A stretch of 64,000 nt of DNA from Streptomyces iakyrus (GCF_000717055.1 NZ_JNXI01000001.1:186001-250000); one strand, 5' to 3'; numbered from the stretch's first letter, positions 44,157-52,910 are shown. Program-made: numbers and translations. The notes: a model not told the origin generated them from the sequence alone.

Positions 44157-44810
44157 TCACGACTTCTTCGGGCACTCCTTCCACGCCAGGTGGTACACCG
44201 TGCTGATGTCCCCGTCCGTGGAGTCCATCGTCATGAAACTGACCTTGTCGGCCGACTGGGTGCCGGCGTTGACGCGGATCTCGGTGTTGATGTTGAAGTT
44301 GCGCTGCACTCCGCAGGGCGCGTAGACCAGCTGGGCCCAGTCCGTCTCGTCGGTGGCCTGCCAGTTGTCGTTGAGGGGCCCGCTGAAGGGGTGGTTCTTG
44401 TACACCGTGCTGGGCGAGCCCTGGAAGTAGTACGAGGCCCGCTGGGTGGCGCTCGCGCCGCGCTGGAGCGAGGCGAATCCGCGGTAGTCCGCGCTCGCGA
44501 TGGCGTAGGTGAAGCCGCCGGGCACGTGGACCTTCAGGTTGAGCTGGCAGTTCCTGCGGAACGCGGTCGGGTCGGAGCTGCCGCCGGCCTGGGCGAGGTA
44601 GTCGCTGTAGGTGACCGTGAACGCCGTGTTGTCCTCGGAGACCGCGACCGCTGCCGTGCCCTGCGGGCAGCCGGAGCCGTTCACCGTGGCGACCTGGATG
44701 ATGATCTTGTCCGGGGGCGGGTCGTCGAACCCGGAGGACGGGGATGATGCGGGAAGTGCGCTGGTGAGCAGCGCGGCGATCGCGCCGCTCAGGAGCAGGC
44801 CACCGGCCAT
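44157..44810 (-). CDS. Secreted DUF4360-family protein
   Basis: 217 residues from ATG 44810 (GGGAG upstream). Signal peptide GGLLLSGAIAALLTSALPAS. Mature part: GSGCPQGTAAVAVSEDNTAF, FRRNCQLNLKVHVPGGFTYA, ADYRGFASLQRGASATQRAS, with paired cysteines, is the DUF4360 beta-rich domain found in secreted proteins of actinomycetes and fungi; function unknown. Its upstream region (44873-44893) carries a motif shared with the 45615-45675 repeats. Confidence 0.82.
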   Translation of the reverse strand: MAGGLLLSGAIAALLTSALPASSPSSGFDDPPPDKIIIQVATVNGSGCPQGTAAVAVSEDNTAFTVTYSDYLAQAGGSSDPTAFRRNCQLNLKVHVPGGFTYAIASADYRGFASLQRGASATQRASYYFQGSPSTVYKNHPFSGPLNDNWQATDETDWAQLVYAPCGVQRNFNINTEIRVNAGTQSADKVSFMTMDSTDGDISTVYHLAWKECPKKS

Positions 44811-45123
44811 GGTTCTCCCATCCGTTCGTGGGGGGTGGATCGTGAAAGTGAATAAGCATGCACATGTCAAACCGACAAGTACACGCACCCCCGGCCTGTG
44901 ACCATTCCATGAAGGAGATGTGAAGAGCGGGAGCGGTCGCATCGTACGCAGGGCGGCAGTGGCGGGCCAGGTCGCTCACCGGCCATTCACACTGGCGGGA
45001 ATTCACCCGGTACCGGCGGACGCATAGGGTGCGTTGCACCAGTGCGTCAGACCGAGGACATGGCGAGGAGATCCCGAGGACGGAATGAGGATCACGCACA
45101 GCGCCGCGCACGGCCGCCGCCAC

Positions 45124-45582
45124 TCAGGGGTTCTCCCAGGCCGCCGGTTCCGCCGCCAGCCGCTCCACCGGCTCCGGCAGCGCCCCGGCCGCGAGGTCGG
45201 CGATCGTCACGCCCTCCAGGATCCTGCGGACGTTGGCCCGCAGGGCGATCCACAGCGGGAGCAGCGGCTCGGCGGTGCCGGAGTAGGCGAGGCCGGTCGG
45301 CCGCTCGCCGCGCACCGATACGATCGGCCCGTCCACGGCCCGGATCACGTCCGCGACCGTGATCTCCGAGGCCTCCCTGGCCAGCCGGTAGCCGCCGCCC
45401 CCGCCGCGCCGGCTGTCGACGACGCCCCCGCGCCGCAGATCGCCGAGGATCCCCTCCAGGAACTTGTGGGGGATGTCCTGCGCGGTGGCGACGGCCTCCG
45501 CCTTGACCGGTCCCTCCCCCTGCCGGACGGCCAGCTCCACGACCGCTCGTACCGCGTAGTCCGCACGTGCCGAGATCCTCAT
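45124..45582 (-). CDS. Rrf2-family regulator without cysteines
   Basis: 152 residues. Winged HTH start MRISARADYAVRAVVELAVR, then AQDIPHKFLEGILGDLRRGG and the wing VDSRRGGGGGYRLAREASEI. IscR, NsrR and RsrR hold an Fe-S cluster through conserved Cys; this protein has no Cys at all, so it must sense something else (as CymR-type members do). Divergent from the beta-galactosidase gene with three direct repeats between them, so it may regulate either side. Confidence 0.88.
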   Translation of the reverse strand: MRISARADYAVRAVVELAVRQGEGPVKAEAVATAQDIPHKFLEGILGDLRRGGVVDSRRGGGGGYRLAREASEITVADVIRAVDGPIVSVRGERPTGLAYSGTAEPLLPLWIALRANVRRILEGVTIADLAAGALPEPVERLAAEPAAWENP

Positions 45583-45614
45583 AGGACCATTGTGGCCGTC
45601 ACCCTGTAGACATT

Positions 45615-45675
45615 GAGCACGCGCACCCCGAACCACATCAAGCACACGCACCCCCGTACGACAAGCACACGCACC
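45615..45675. promoter_or_regulatory. Three direct repeats between Rrf2 and beta-galactosidase genes
   Basis: AAGCACACGCACC at 45640-45652 and 45663-45675, with a variant GAGCACGCGCACC at 45615-45627 (spacings 25 and 23). A fourth relative, CGACAAGTACACGCACC, lies at 44873-44889, upstream of the DUF4360 gene. Candidate binding sites of one regulator. Confidence 0.5.
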
Positions 45676-45707
45676 ACGTACCGCATGGCACAACAGGAGG
45701 CGCTCCC

Positions 45708-48680
45708 TTGGAGCTCAGCAGGCGTACCTTCCACGCTCTGGCCGGCACGGCGGCGCTCGGCTTCGCGCTGACCGGCAGCGGGTCGCCGACCTCCGCCAAC
45801 CCGGCACGCACCGCGCCCACCGGCCCGCCGCCGCCCGTGCCGAGCGCGGACGGCCGGCCGCACAAGATCGGCTTCGACCACCACTCGCTGACCGTCGACG
45901 GCCGCCGCCTGGTCCTCTGGTCGGGCGAGATGCACCCCTTCCGGCTGCCGAGCCCGTCGCTGTGGCGGGACGTGCTGGAGAAGATGCGCGCCCACGGCTA
46001 CAACGCCGTCAGCGCGTACGTCGCCTGGAACCATCACTCCCCCGCCCCCGGCCGCTACGACTTCACCGGCGTGCGCGACCTGGACCTGTTCCTGCGGACG
46101 GCCGCCGAGACGGGGATGTACGTGATCCTGCGGCCCGGGCCGTACATCAACGCCGAGGTCGACGCCGGCGGCTTCCCCGGCTGGCTGACCGCCACCGAGG
46201 GCCGGGCCCGGACCTCCGACCCCACCTACCTGCGCTATGTCGACGAGTGGCTGACCGCCGTCAACGCCATCGCCGCGAAGCGCCTGTTCACCCGGGGCAC
46301 GGGCACGGTGCTGCTCTACCAGATCGAGAACGAGTACGACGCGCACGTCGACGAGCCGTCCGGTCGCGCCTACATGTCGTACCTGTACGAGAAGGTCCGC
46401 GCCGACGGTATCGACGTGCCGCTGTTCCACAACGACAAGGGCAGGAACGGCCACTGGGCGCCCGGCTCGTTCGGCACCGGCGGCGAGAAGGGGCGCTGGC
46501 TCTACGGGTTCGACGGATACCCGGAGCCGGACGAGGTGCCGCCGGACTGGGGGTCGTTCGGGACCGGCGGCAGGAAGGGCGGGACTACGGCCAGTCCGAA
46601 GACGCCCGGGTTCGTGCCCGAGTTCGGCGGGGGCTGGTTCGACCCGTGGGGCGGGTCCTGGTTCGACGGCAAGGGGTACGCCGAGGCGCGCCGGACCCGG
46701 GACGCGGCGTACGAGCGGCGTTTCTACCTCACCAACCTCGCCAACGGCATCACGCTGCACAACGTCTACATGACGTACGGCGGCACCTCCTGGGGCTGGC
46801 TGCCCGCGCCGGCCGTCTACACCTCGTACGACTACGGCGCCGCGTTCGACGAGGCCCGCAACGCCACCCCGAAGCTCGCGCCGATGCACCAGATCGGGCA
46901 GTTGCTGCGGTCCGTGCCCGACCTCGCCCGACTGAACCGGGCGAAGTCCGTGCGCGCGACCGACGAGCGGATCAAGGTCTACCACCTGACCAACCCCGAC
47001 ACCGGGGCCCACTTCTACGTCCTGCGCAACGACTCCGCCGAGGCGGTCTCCGTGACGCTGCCGGACGCCGGGATCGACGTGCCGGTCATGGTCCCCGCGC
47101 GGGACGCCAAGCTGATCGCCGCCGATCTGAGGCTCGGGAAGCGGACGCTGGTGCACGCCACCGTGCAGCCGATGCTGAGCCTGACCGCCGGACGGCAGGA
47201 CATCGCCGTGTTCGCGGGCCGGCGGGGCGATCTCGCGCAGGTCGTGCTGGAGTGCCCCGACGAGCCGACTCCCATGCGGCTGGACGCGGAGCCCGCGTGG
47301 TCCTGGAACCTCAACAAGCTGAACATCACCGCTCCGCTCGGCGCCGGCGGGCTGAGCCGCGTGCGGGTCGAGGGCGACGGTGTGGACACGCCGATGCTGG
47401 TGCTGTTCGCCGACGACGCCACCGCCCTGCGGCTGTGGCCCTACGAGACCCCGTCCGGCCCGCTCCTCGTCTACGGCCCCGCCCTGCTGCGCTCGGCCGA
47501 GCTGCGCGGCTCCACGGTCCACCTCACCGGCGACACCACCGGGCAGACCGGCCTGGAGGTGTGGGGGCCGCGCGGGATCACCCACGTCACCTGGAACGGA
47601 CGCCCGGTCCCCACCCGGATCAGCGCCTCCGGCAGTCTGCTGGCGCTGCGGCCGCTGGCCGGGGTGACCCGGCCGGTCCTGCCCGCCCTGGACGGCTGGC
47701 GGCGGCGTGCCGGGAACCCGGAGTCCGAGCCGGACTTCGACGACTCGGACTGGACGACGGCCGACAAGGAGACCACGTTCAGCACCACGCCCGTGCCCGA
47801 CGGGCAGCCCGTCCTGTTCGCCGACGACTACGGCTTCCACTACGGCGACGTCTGGTACCGCGGCGAGTGGACCGGCGACAGCGGCGTCGAGTCCGTGTCC
47901 CTGGCCTACAGCACGGGCACGCAGGGCCTGCTGATGGCCTGGCTGGACGGCGAGCCGCTGGGCACGCACCGGATGCCCGTGCCGGACAAGGACCGGGCGC
48001 GGCAGGGCACGTGGACCGCTAAGGCCGGCTTCGACCTGCCGAAGCGGCTGCGCGAGAAGCTCCGTGACGCGGACCCGGAGCAGCGGCACGTGCTGTCCGT
48101 GCTCGTCCGGCGGATGCAGCACGACATGGACGGCGAGGCGCTCGACACGCACAAGGCCGCGCGCGGGCTGACCGCCGTCACCTTCGAGGGCGGCTCCCCC
48201 GGGGTGAAGTGGCGGATCCAGGGCGCGACCACGCCGGATCCCGTACGCGGTCCGATGAACAACGGCGGGCTGCACGGGGAGCGCGAGGGCTGGCACCTGC
48301 CCGAGTTCGACGACGGGGACTGGAAGGACACCGAACTCCCCGCGGGCGACCGGCGGCAGGGCGTCATCTGGTACCGGACGGACTTCCGGCTGGACGTCGC
48401 CCCGGGCGTCGACGCCTCGGTCGGGCTCGTCCTCGACGACGATCCCGGCCGGGCGTACCGCGTCCAGATCTTCCTCAACGGCTGGAACATGGGCCAGTAC
48501 ATCAACGACGTGGGCCCGCAGCACACTTTCGTGCTGCCGAACGGCATCCTGCGCACCCGGGGCGCCAACACCCTGGCGCTGGCGGTGCTGTCCGACGGGA
48601 CCACCCCCTCCGGGCCGGGCGAGGTGCGGCTGACGCTGCTGGGCGCCGCGGCCGGAGGGGTGCCCGTGAAACCGGTCTGA
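45708..48680 (+). CDS. Secreted GH35 beta-galactosidase
   Basis: 990 residues from TTG 45708 (AGGAGG seven bases upstream). Tat-type signal LSRRTFHALAGTAALGFALT. Catalytic barrel about 50-380: KMRAHGYNAVSAYVAWNHHS, acid/base Glu in LLYQIENEYDAHVDE, nucleophile Glu in GFVPEFGGGWFDPWGGSW. The rest are beta domains with jelly-roll pieces (WYRGEWTGDSGVESVSLAYS; VIWYRTDFRLDVAPGVDASV) typical of large GH35 enzymes. It releases galactose from plant galactan or arabinogalactan. No IclR-type palindrome upstream; direct repeats suggest separate control. Confidence 0.9.
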   Translation: MELSRRTFHALAGTAALGFALTGSGSPTSANPARTAPTGPPPPVPSADGRPHKIGFDHHSLTVDGRRLVLWSGEMHPFRLPSPSLWRDVLEKMRAHGYNAVSAYVAWNHHSPAPGRYDFTGVRDLDLFLRTAAETGMYVILRPGPYINAEVDAGGFPGWLTATEGRARTSDPTYLRYVDEWLTAVNAIAAKRLFTRGTGTVLLYQIENEYDAHVDEPSGRAYMSYLYEKVRADGIDVPLFHNDKGRNGHWAPGSFGTGGEKGRWLYGFDGYPEPDEVPPDWGSFGTGGRKGGTTASPKTPGFVPEFGGGWFDPWGGSWFDGKGYAEARRTRDAAYERRFYLTNLANGITLHNVYMTYGGTSWGWLPAPAVYTSYDYGAAFDEARNATPKLAPMHQIGQLLRSVPDLARLNRAKSVRATDERIKVYHLTNPDTGAHFYVLRNDSAEAVSVTLPDAGIDVPVMVPARDAKLIAADLRLGKRTLVHATVQPMLSLTAGRQDIAVFAGRRGDLAQVVLECPDEPTPMRLDAEPAWSWNLNKLNITAPLGAGGLSRVRVEGDGVDTPMLVLFADDATALRLWPYETPSGPLLVYGPALLRSAELRGSTVHLTGDTTGQTGLEVWGPRGITHVTWNGRPVPTRISASGSLLALRPLAGVTRPVLPALDGWRRRAGNPESEPDFDDSDWTTADKETTFSTTPVPDGQPVLFADDYGFHYGDVWYRGEWTGDSGVESVSLAYSTGTQGLLMAWLDGEPLGTHRMPVPDKDRARQGTWTAKAGFDLPKRLREKLRDADPEQRHVLSVLVRRMQHDMDGEALDTHKAARGLTAVTFEGGSPGVKWRIQGATTPDPVRGPMNNGGLHGEREGWHLPEFDDGDWKDTELPAGDRRQGVIWYRTDFRLDVAPGVDASVGLVLDDDPGRAYRVQIFLNGWNMGQYINDVGPQHTFVLPNGILRTRGANTLALAVLSDGTTPSGPGEVRLTLLGAAAGGVPVKPV

Positions 48681-48699
48681 CCGGACCGGCCGGGGGCCG

Positions 48700-50211
48700 T
48701 CAGGCCAGCCGGATCACGTTCCAGGACAACGGCTCCAGGACGGTGCTCAGCGTGCCCTCCTGGAGGGTCGTGCCGTCGGCGGTGTGCGGGGCGACCCGCT
48801 CGGGGTCGTCGAGGGTGTTGCGGGCGTCGGGGTCGGCGTCCGCGAGGACGCTGTGTTCGACGACGTTCGTCACGTCCAGTCCGCTCAAGGAGACTTCGAG
48901 CGGCAGGGCGTCGGTGCGGCTGCGGTTGACGGCGAAGACGGTGACGGTGCCGTCCTCGGCGCGCACGGCGGTGGCGTGCAGCAGGTCGGTCTCGCCGTAC
49001 TTCCTCGTCTCGTACGTCGGCGAGTCCACGCGGACGTCCAGGACCTGGCCGCGGCCGTACCGCGCGGCCTGCGCGAACGGGAAGAACGTGGTCTGCCGCC
49101 AGGCCGGGCCGCCGGGCTCGGTCATGATGGGCGCGATGACGTTGACGAGCTGGGCGAGGCAGGCGACCGTGACGCGGTCGGCGTGCCGGAGCAGGGCGAT
49201 GAGGAGCGAGCCGAAGACGACGGCGTCCAGGACGCTGTAGTTGTCCTCCAGCAGGCGCGGGGCCTCCGCCCAGTCCCGCGCGCCGGAGTTCTCGATCTCG
49301 TGCCACTCCGACATGTACCAGACGTTCCACTCGTCGAAGGAGAGGTTGATCTTCTTCTTCGACTTCAGCTTCGCGCCGATGTGGTCGGCGGTGGCGACCA
49401 CGTTCTCGATGAAGGACTCCATGTCGACGGCGGAGGCCAGGAAGGAGTCGAGGTCGCCGTCCTCGGGCTGGTAGTAGGCGTGCAGGGAGATGTAGTCGAC
49501 GAGGTCGTACGTCTCCTCCAGGACCGTCGCCTCCCACGCGGCGAAGGTCGGCATGGACTGGCTGGAGGAGCCGCATGCGACGAGTTCGACGCCCGGATCG
49601 ATCTGGCGCATGGCGCGGGCCGTCTCGGCGGCGACCCGGCCGTACTCCTGCGCCGTCTTGTGGCCGGTCTGCCAGGGGCCGTCCATCTCGTTGCCCAGGC
49701 ACCAGATCTTGATGCCGAAGGGGTCCTTGTCACCGTGCGCGGCACGGAGGTCGGACAGGGCCGTGCCGGCAGGGTGGTTGGCGTACTCCTGGAGTTCGAG
49801 GGCCTCGGCGACACCGCGGGTGCCGAGGTTGAGGGCCATCATGGGCTCGGCCCGGGGGCCGATCTTCTTCAGGAAGGCGATGTACTCGGAGAGGCCGAAG
49901 CGGTTGGTCTCGGTGGAGCGCCAGGCGAGGTCGAGGCGGCGGGGGCGGTCCTCGACGGGGCCGACGGAGTCCTCCCACTTGTAGCCGGAGACGAAGTTGC
50001 CGCCGGGGTAGCGGATGGCGGTGACGCCGAGCTCCCTGACGAGGTCCAGGACGTCCTGGCGGAGGCCTGCTTCGTCGGCTGTGGGGTGGTCGGGTTCGAA
50101 GACGCCGGTGTAGACGCAGCGGCCGAGGTGTTCCACGAAGCTGCCGAAGAGGCGAGGGTTGACCTCGCCGACCGTGAAAGCGGGGTCGAGGGTGAAGCGG
50201 GCCTTGTGCAT
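48700..50211 (-). CDS. abfA: Alpha-L-arabinofuranosidase (GH51)
   Basis: 503 residues, no signal peptide, so intracellular. Start KARFTLDPAFTVGEVNPRLF matches the family. Acid/base Glu in IKIWCLGNEMDGPWQTGHK, nucleophile Glu in INLSFDEWNVWYMSEWHEI. Hydrolyses arabino-oligosaccharides taken into the cell. In related Streptomyces such a gene ends an ABC transporter operon; here the transporter genes upstream are reduced to a remnant (50305-50798), whose promoter may still drive this gene. Confidence 0.93.
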   Translation of the reverse strand: MHKARFTLDPAFTVGEVNPRLFGSFVEHLGRCVYTGVFEPDHPTADEAGLRQDVLDLVRELGVTAIRYPGGNFVSGYKWEDSVGPVEDRPRRLDLAWRSTETNRFGLSEYIAFLKKIGPRAEPMMALNLGTRGVAEALELQEYANHPAGTALSDLRAAHGDKDPFGIKIWCLGNEMDGPWQTGHKTAQEYGRVAAETARAMRQIDPGVELVACGSSSQSMPTFAAWEATVLEETYDLVDYISLHAYYQPEDGDLDSFLASAVDMESFIENVVATADHIGAKLKSKKKINLSFDEWNVWYMSEWHEIENSGARDWAEAPRLLEDNYSVLDAVVFGSLLIALLRHADRVTVACLAQLVNVIAPIMTEPGGPAWRQTTFFPFAQAARYGRGQVLDVRVDSPTYETRKYGETDLLHATAVRAEDGTVTVFAVNRSRTDALPLEVSLSGLDVTNVVEHSVLADADPDARNTLDDPERVAPHTADGTTLQEGTLSTVLEPLSWNVIRLA

Positions 50212-50248
50212 TTTCGCCTTTCGGGGTGGGTGGTTCTGTTTCGGTGGC

Positions 50249-50305
50249 GGCTGCGGGGCCGTGGGGGTCGATCGCGCGGTTCCCCGCGCCCCTGAAGAAG
50301 GGCGC
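50249..50305 (+). repeat. Dispersed intergenic repeat, copy 4
   Basis: Core variant ATCGCGCGGTTCCCCGCGCC after the G-rich lead; the right end forms GCGCCC (50287-50292) with GGGCGC (50300-50305). It is the only copy not between convergent genes: it sits between the transporter remnant and the GH51 gene, both leftward. Confidence 0.75.
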
Positions 50306-50798
50306 TACTGGCCTGCCAGGCCTGTGTGCGCCACGCCCGCCACGTGCCGTTCGGCAGCGTCATCAGGTCGGGGTTGTTGGTCACCGTGTACGGCCAGAGG
50401 AAGTTGTTCCACGAGGCGATGAAGGTGAAGATGCCGACCGCCGCCAAGGAGGGGCGGGACAGCGGGAGGACGATGGTGAAGAAGACGCGCCAGCGGCTGG
50501 CGCCGTCGATGAAGGCGGCTCCCTTCAGGCCGTCCTTGCGGTAGAAGCAGAGCTGGACGTGGATGTCGAGCGGGAGAGCGTAGAGCTTGCCGTCGATGAC
50601 GCGGAAGGCGTCCAGCATCGCGATCATGTTGGAGCCGTCGCCGCCGCTGAAGAGGTTCCAGTAGCGCACCCGCGTGTCGGCGTCGGAGGCGAGTGCGTCG
50701 GCGCCGGTGCCGAGCGCTGCGAAGCCGAAGCTGCTCGCGACGAAGAGTCCGCCGAGCCCGCCGAGAAGCTGCCTGCGATTCAGGTCAGGTCGTGCCAT
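50305..50798 (-). pseudogene. Collapsed sugar ABC transporter: chimera of binding-protein and permease fragments
   Basis: From ATG 50798 one open frame strings together pieces of two genes. Residues 1-66 are the N-terminus of a Tat-type substrate-binding protein (NRRQLLGGLGGLFVASSFGF; YWNLFSGGDGSNMIAMLDAF). Residues 67-92 come from its middle (VIDGKLYALPLDIHVQLCFY RKDG). Residues 93-152 are a MalG-type permease around the EAA loop (AAFIDGASRWRVFFTIVLPL; LWPYTVTNNPDLMTLP). A further jump, out of frame, leaves the permease end GVAHTGLAGQ and TAG at 50305. Junctions near 50600, 50522 and 50341. The MalF partner is absent altogether. Confidence 0.8.
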
Positions 50799-50829
50799 GC
50801 CCTGCCCTTACGATCGATGACGGATAGCT

Positions 50830-50896
50830 GTTCGGTATTTCGGATGGCGCTCGTTACTTCGAACGGGACCGTAAATTCGAAGCGCTTGCACGTCAA
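50830..50896 (-). promoter_or_regulatory. Promoter and IclR-type operator before the ABC remnant
   Basis: On the minus strand TTGACG (50891-50896) and TACGGT (50868-50873) are 17 bases apart. Downstream lie TTCGAAG and the palindrome copy GTTCGGTATTTCGGAT (50830-50845, plus-strand reading). Nearly the same layout as at 40198-40263. Intact although the genes behind it are decayed. Confidence 0.7.
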
Positions 50897-51040
50897 TGGT
50901 CCGGCCAGACTTCGGGCGGGACTTTTCCGGACAGGAACGGTCGTTCCCTTGTGGACATCGGACGTCCGATCGCATGACGCGCACACTTTCGGGCGCGTAG
51001 TCTCGGAGCCGCGACAGGCCGGCGGTGAGAAGGGGGAGCG

Positions 51041-51664
51041 ATGGACATCGCGGGCGCGCGGGCCCGGGCCGCCCGACTCTCCGCCGCGCTCAGGCGCTCA
51101 CGCAGTGGCTCGGCCATGCGCGGCCTGGCCGCCGAACTCGCCACCGCGGTACGGAAAAGACCGGACCAACCCACCGACGTGCGGTCCCTGTGCCGGGCCC
51201 TGTGCGAGGAGATGAGCAGCCGGCGCGGCGGGCGGCGCGTCGAGCTGCGCTTCGAGCGCTTCCCCGACGAGATCGAAGTGACGGGCCTGTGGGTGGAGTT
51301 CCAGGACTTCGACCTCGTCATCGTCGAGGAACGGGCCGAGGCGGTGCAGCAGTTGGTCATCCTCGGGCATGAGCTGTGGCATCTGCACGCGGGGCACGGG
51401 CATCACCACGGGGCGGGTGCGGTGGCGGCCCATGCGTTCGCCGACCGGCCGGGGTGGGACGACGTCGCGCTGGCGGTGGCCGCCCGCAACGGCTCCCGGG
51501 AGCGGGACGAGGCCGAGGCCGACGCCTTCGGGCACCGGCTGGCGGCGGGGTGCCGGGCGCTGCTGCCGGGCGGGCGCGGGCCGGAGGCACCCCTCGACCC
51601 CGTGCAGCGGTCGCTGTACTACCGGGGGCCTCACCATGGGCCGCGAGGAGGTGCGGCACCGTGA
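51041..51664 (+). CDS. ImmA/IrrE-like HExxH peptidase-type protein
   Basis: 207 residues. The N-terminal helical part (to about 60) has no HTH. Zinc motif VILGHELWHLHAGHGHHHGA (HExxH near 109-113) and the third-ligand helix RDEAEADAFGHRLAAGC. These features match ImmA/IrrE-type metalloproteins, often the partner of an XRE regulator in phage or toxin-antitoxin-like pairs; here no XRE gene is adjacent. It overlaps the next gene by four bases (GTGA), so they act together. ATG 51041. Confidence 0.75.
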   Translation: MDIAGARARAARLSAALRRSRSGSAMRGLAAELATAVRKRPDQPTDVRSLCRALCEEMSSRRGGRRVELRFERFPDEIEVTGLWVEFQDFDLVIVEERAEAVQQLVILGHELWHLHAGHGHHHGAGAVAAHAFADRPGWDDVALAVAARNGSRERDEAEADAFGHRLAAGCRALLPGGRGPEAPLDPVQRSLYYRGPHHGPRGGAAP

Positions 51665-52890
51665 CGACGGTGGCGCTGACCCCGGCCGAGTTCGTCAACC
51701 AGTTCTATCCGAACTTCTGGTGGATCCCCGCGGGGGTCCTGGCGGCCGCGCTGGCCATCAAGCTGCCGAGCATCATCCGGCTCTGGAAGGACCCGATGCT
51801 GCGCGCGGTCGGCGGGCTGCTGCTGCTCGCCTGCGCGGTGTTCGTGTTCGTGGCGCCGTCGACGATCGCCCGGGTCAACCGGCTCACCGGGGTGGCGAAC
51901 TTCTCCGGACCCTGGGTCTACTCGCTGCTCACCGCGTTCTGCGCCTTCTGCCTGCTGCTGATCATCTCCTGGCGCAACGGCCTGTCCGACCGCTCGGAGC
52001 GCACCCGGCGCGCGATGCGCGGGGTCGTGGCGGTCTACTCGGGTGTGATCGTCGCGATGTGGGTGCTGTTCGCCCTCGCGGACGTACCGGTGGAGCGGCT
52101 GCGGGACCTCGACACGTACTACGCGAACACTCCGTACATGCGCGAGGTGATCGTGCTGTACCTGCTCGCGCACACCGTGGCCGCGCTGGTCACCAACGGG
52201 CTGATCTGGAACTGGGTCCGCACGGACGGGCTCGACTCGCTGCTGCGCTGGGGGCTGAAGTTCCTCGGCGTGGGCTACGCGGCGCAGTTGCTCTTCGACG
52301 GCGCCAAGATCAGTGCCGTGGTGGCCCGTTGGTCCGGGCGGGACCTGGACTGGCTGAGCACGGCCGTCGCCCCGCCGCTCGCCTGCCTGTCCGCCGTGCT
52401 CATCGCGGTCGGCTTCATCCTCCCGCACGCCGGGCAGTACCTGCACGGCCGCTGGCACGTCCGGCTCGCCCTCCACGAACTGCGGCCGCTGTACCTGCTG
52501 ATGAGGACGGTCAACGGCACAGGGGTCCCGTTCCTGCTGCGCGCGACGCCGGAGCTGCGGCTGGTCCGCCGTGAGACGTTCATCCGCGACGTGCTGCTGC
52601 CGCTGGCCCGGCACATCGACGAGGACCGGCGCGAACGGTTCCACGACGCCGCCCTCGCCCTCGGCCATCCGCCCGACCGCGCGAAGACACTCGCCGCCAC
52701 CGCGGCGATCCTGGACGCGGCCGACGCCGGGAACCGGACCCGGGAGGACGACGGCACCGGTGCCCGGGACACCACGGACCTGCTGCGCGAGATCGGCGCC
52801 TTGTCCCGGGCCCTGCGCCGCACGGAGGACCTCCGGGCGATCCGCGCCCAGGCGCGTGACCACACGGACGGCAGGTCGCTGACCGGCTGA
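51661..52890 (+). CDS. MAB_1171c-type seven-helix membrane protein
   Basis: 409 residues. Seven hydrophobic segments are visible in the first 260 residues (WWIPAGVLAAALAIKL; VGGLLLLACAVFVFVAP; WVYSLLTAFCAFCLLLIISW; VVAVYSGVIVAMWVLFALA; EVIVLYLLAHTVAALVTNGL; GLKFLGVGYAAQLLF; PPLACLSAVLIAVGFILP). The cytoplasmic C-terminal domain of about 150 residues starts HVRLALHELRPLYLLMRTVN. Called a putative transporter in databases for its MAB_1171c relatives, but transport is unproven. GTG 51661 after GAGGAGG, coupled to the peptidase gene. Confidence 0.75.
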   Translation: MTTVALTPAEFVNQFYPNFWWIPAGVLAAALAIKLPSIIRLWKDPMLRAVGGLLLLACAVFVFVAPSTIARVNRLTGVANFSGPWVYSLLTAFCAFCLLLIISWRNGLSDRSERTRRAMRGVVAVYSGVIVAMWVLFALADVPVERLRDLDTYYANTPYMREVIVLYLLAHTVAALVTNGLIWNWVRTDGLDSLLRWGLKFLGVGYAAQLLFDGAKISAVVARWSGRDLDWLSTAVAPPLACLSAVLIAVGFILPHAGQYLHGRWHVRLALHELRPLYLLMRTVNGTGVPFLLRATPELRLVRRETFIRDVLLPLARHIDEDRRERFHDAALALGHPPDRAKTLAATAAILDAADAGNRTREDDGTGARDTTDLLREIGALSRALRRTEDLRAIRAQARDHTDGRSLTG

Positions 52891-52910
52891 CCACGCCCCC
52901 GCCCGCGACC

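Noticed and set aside
49869..50798. A single 309-residue functional protein starting at 50798
   Set aside because: The first 152 residues are a chimera of two transporter genes and the rest is out-of-frame text through a repeat and the GH51 start.
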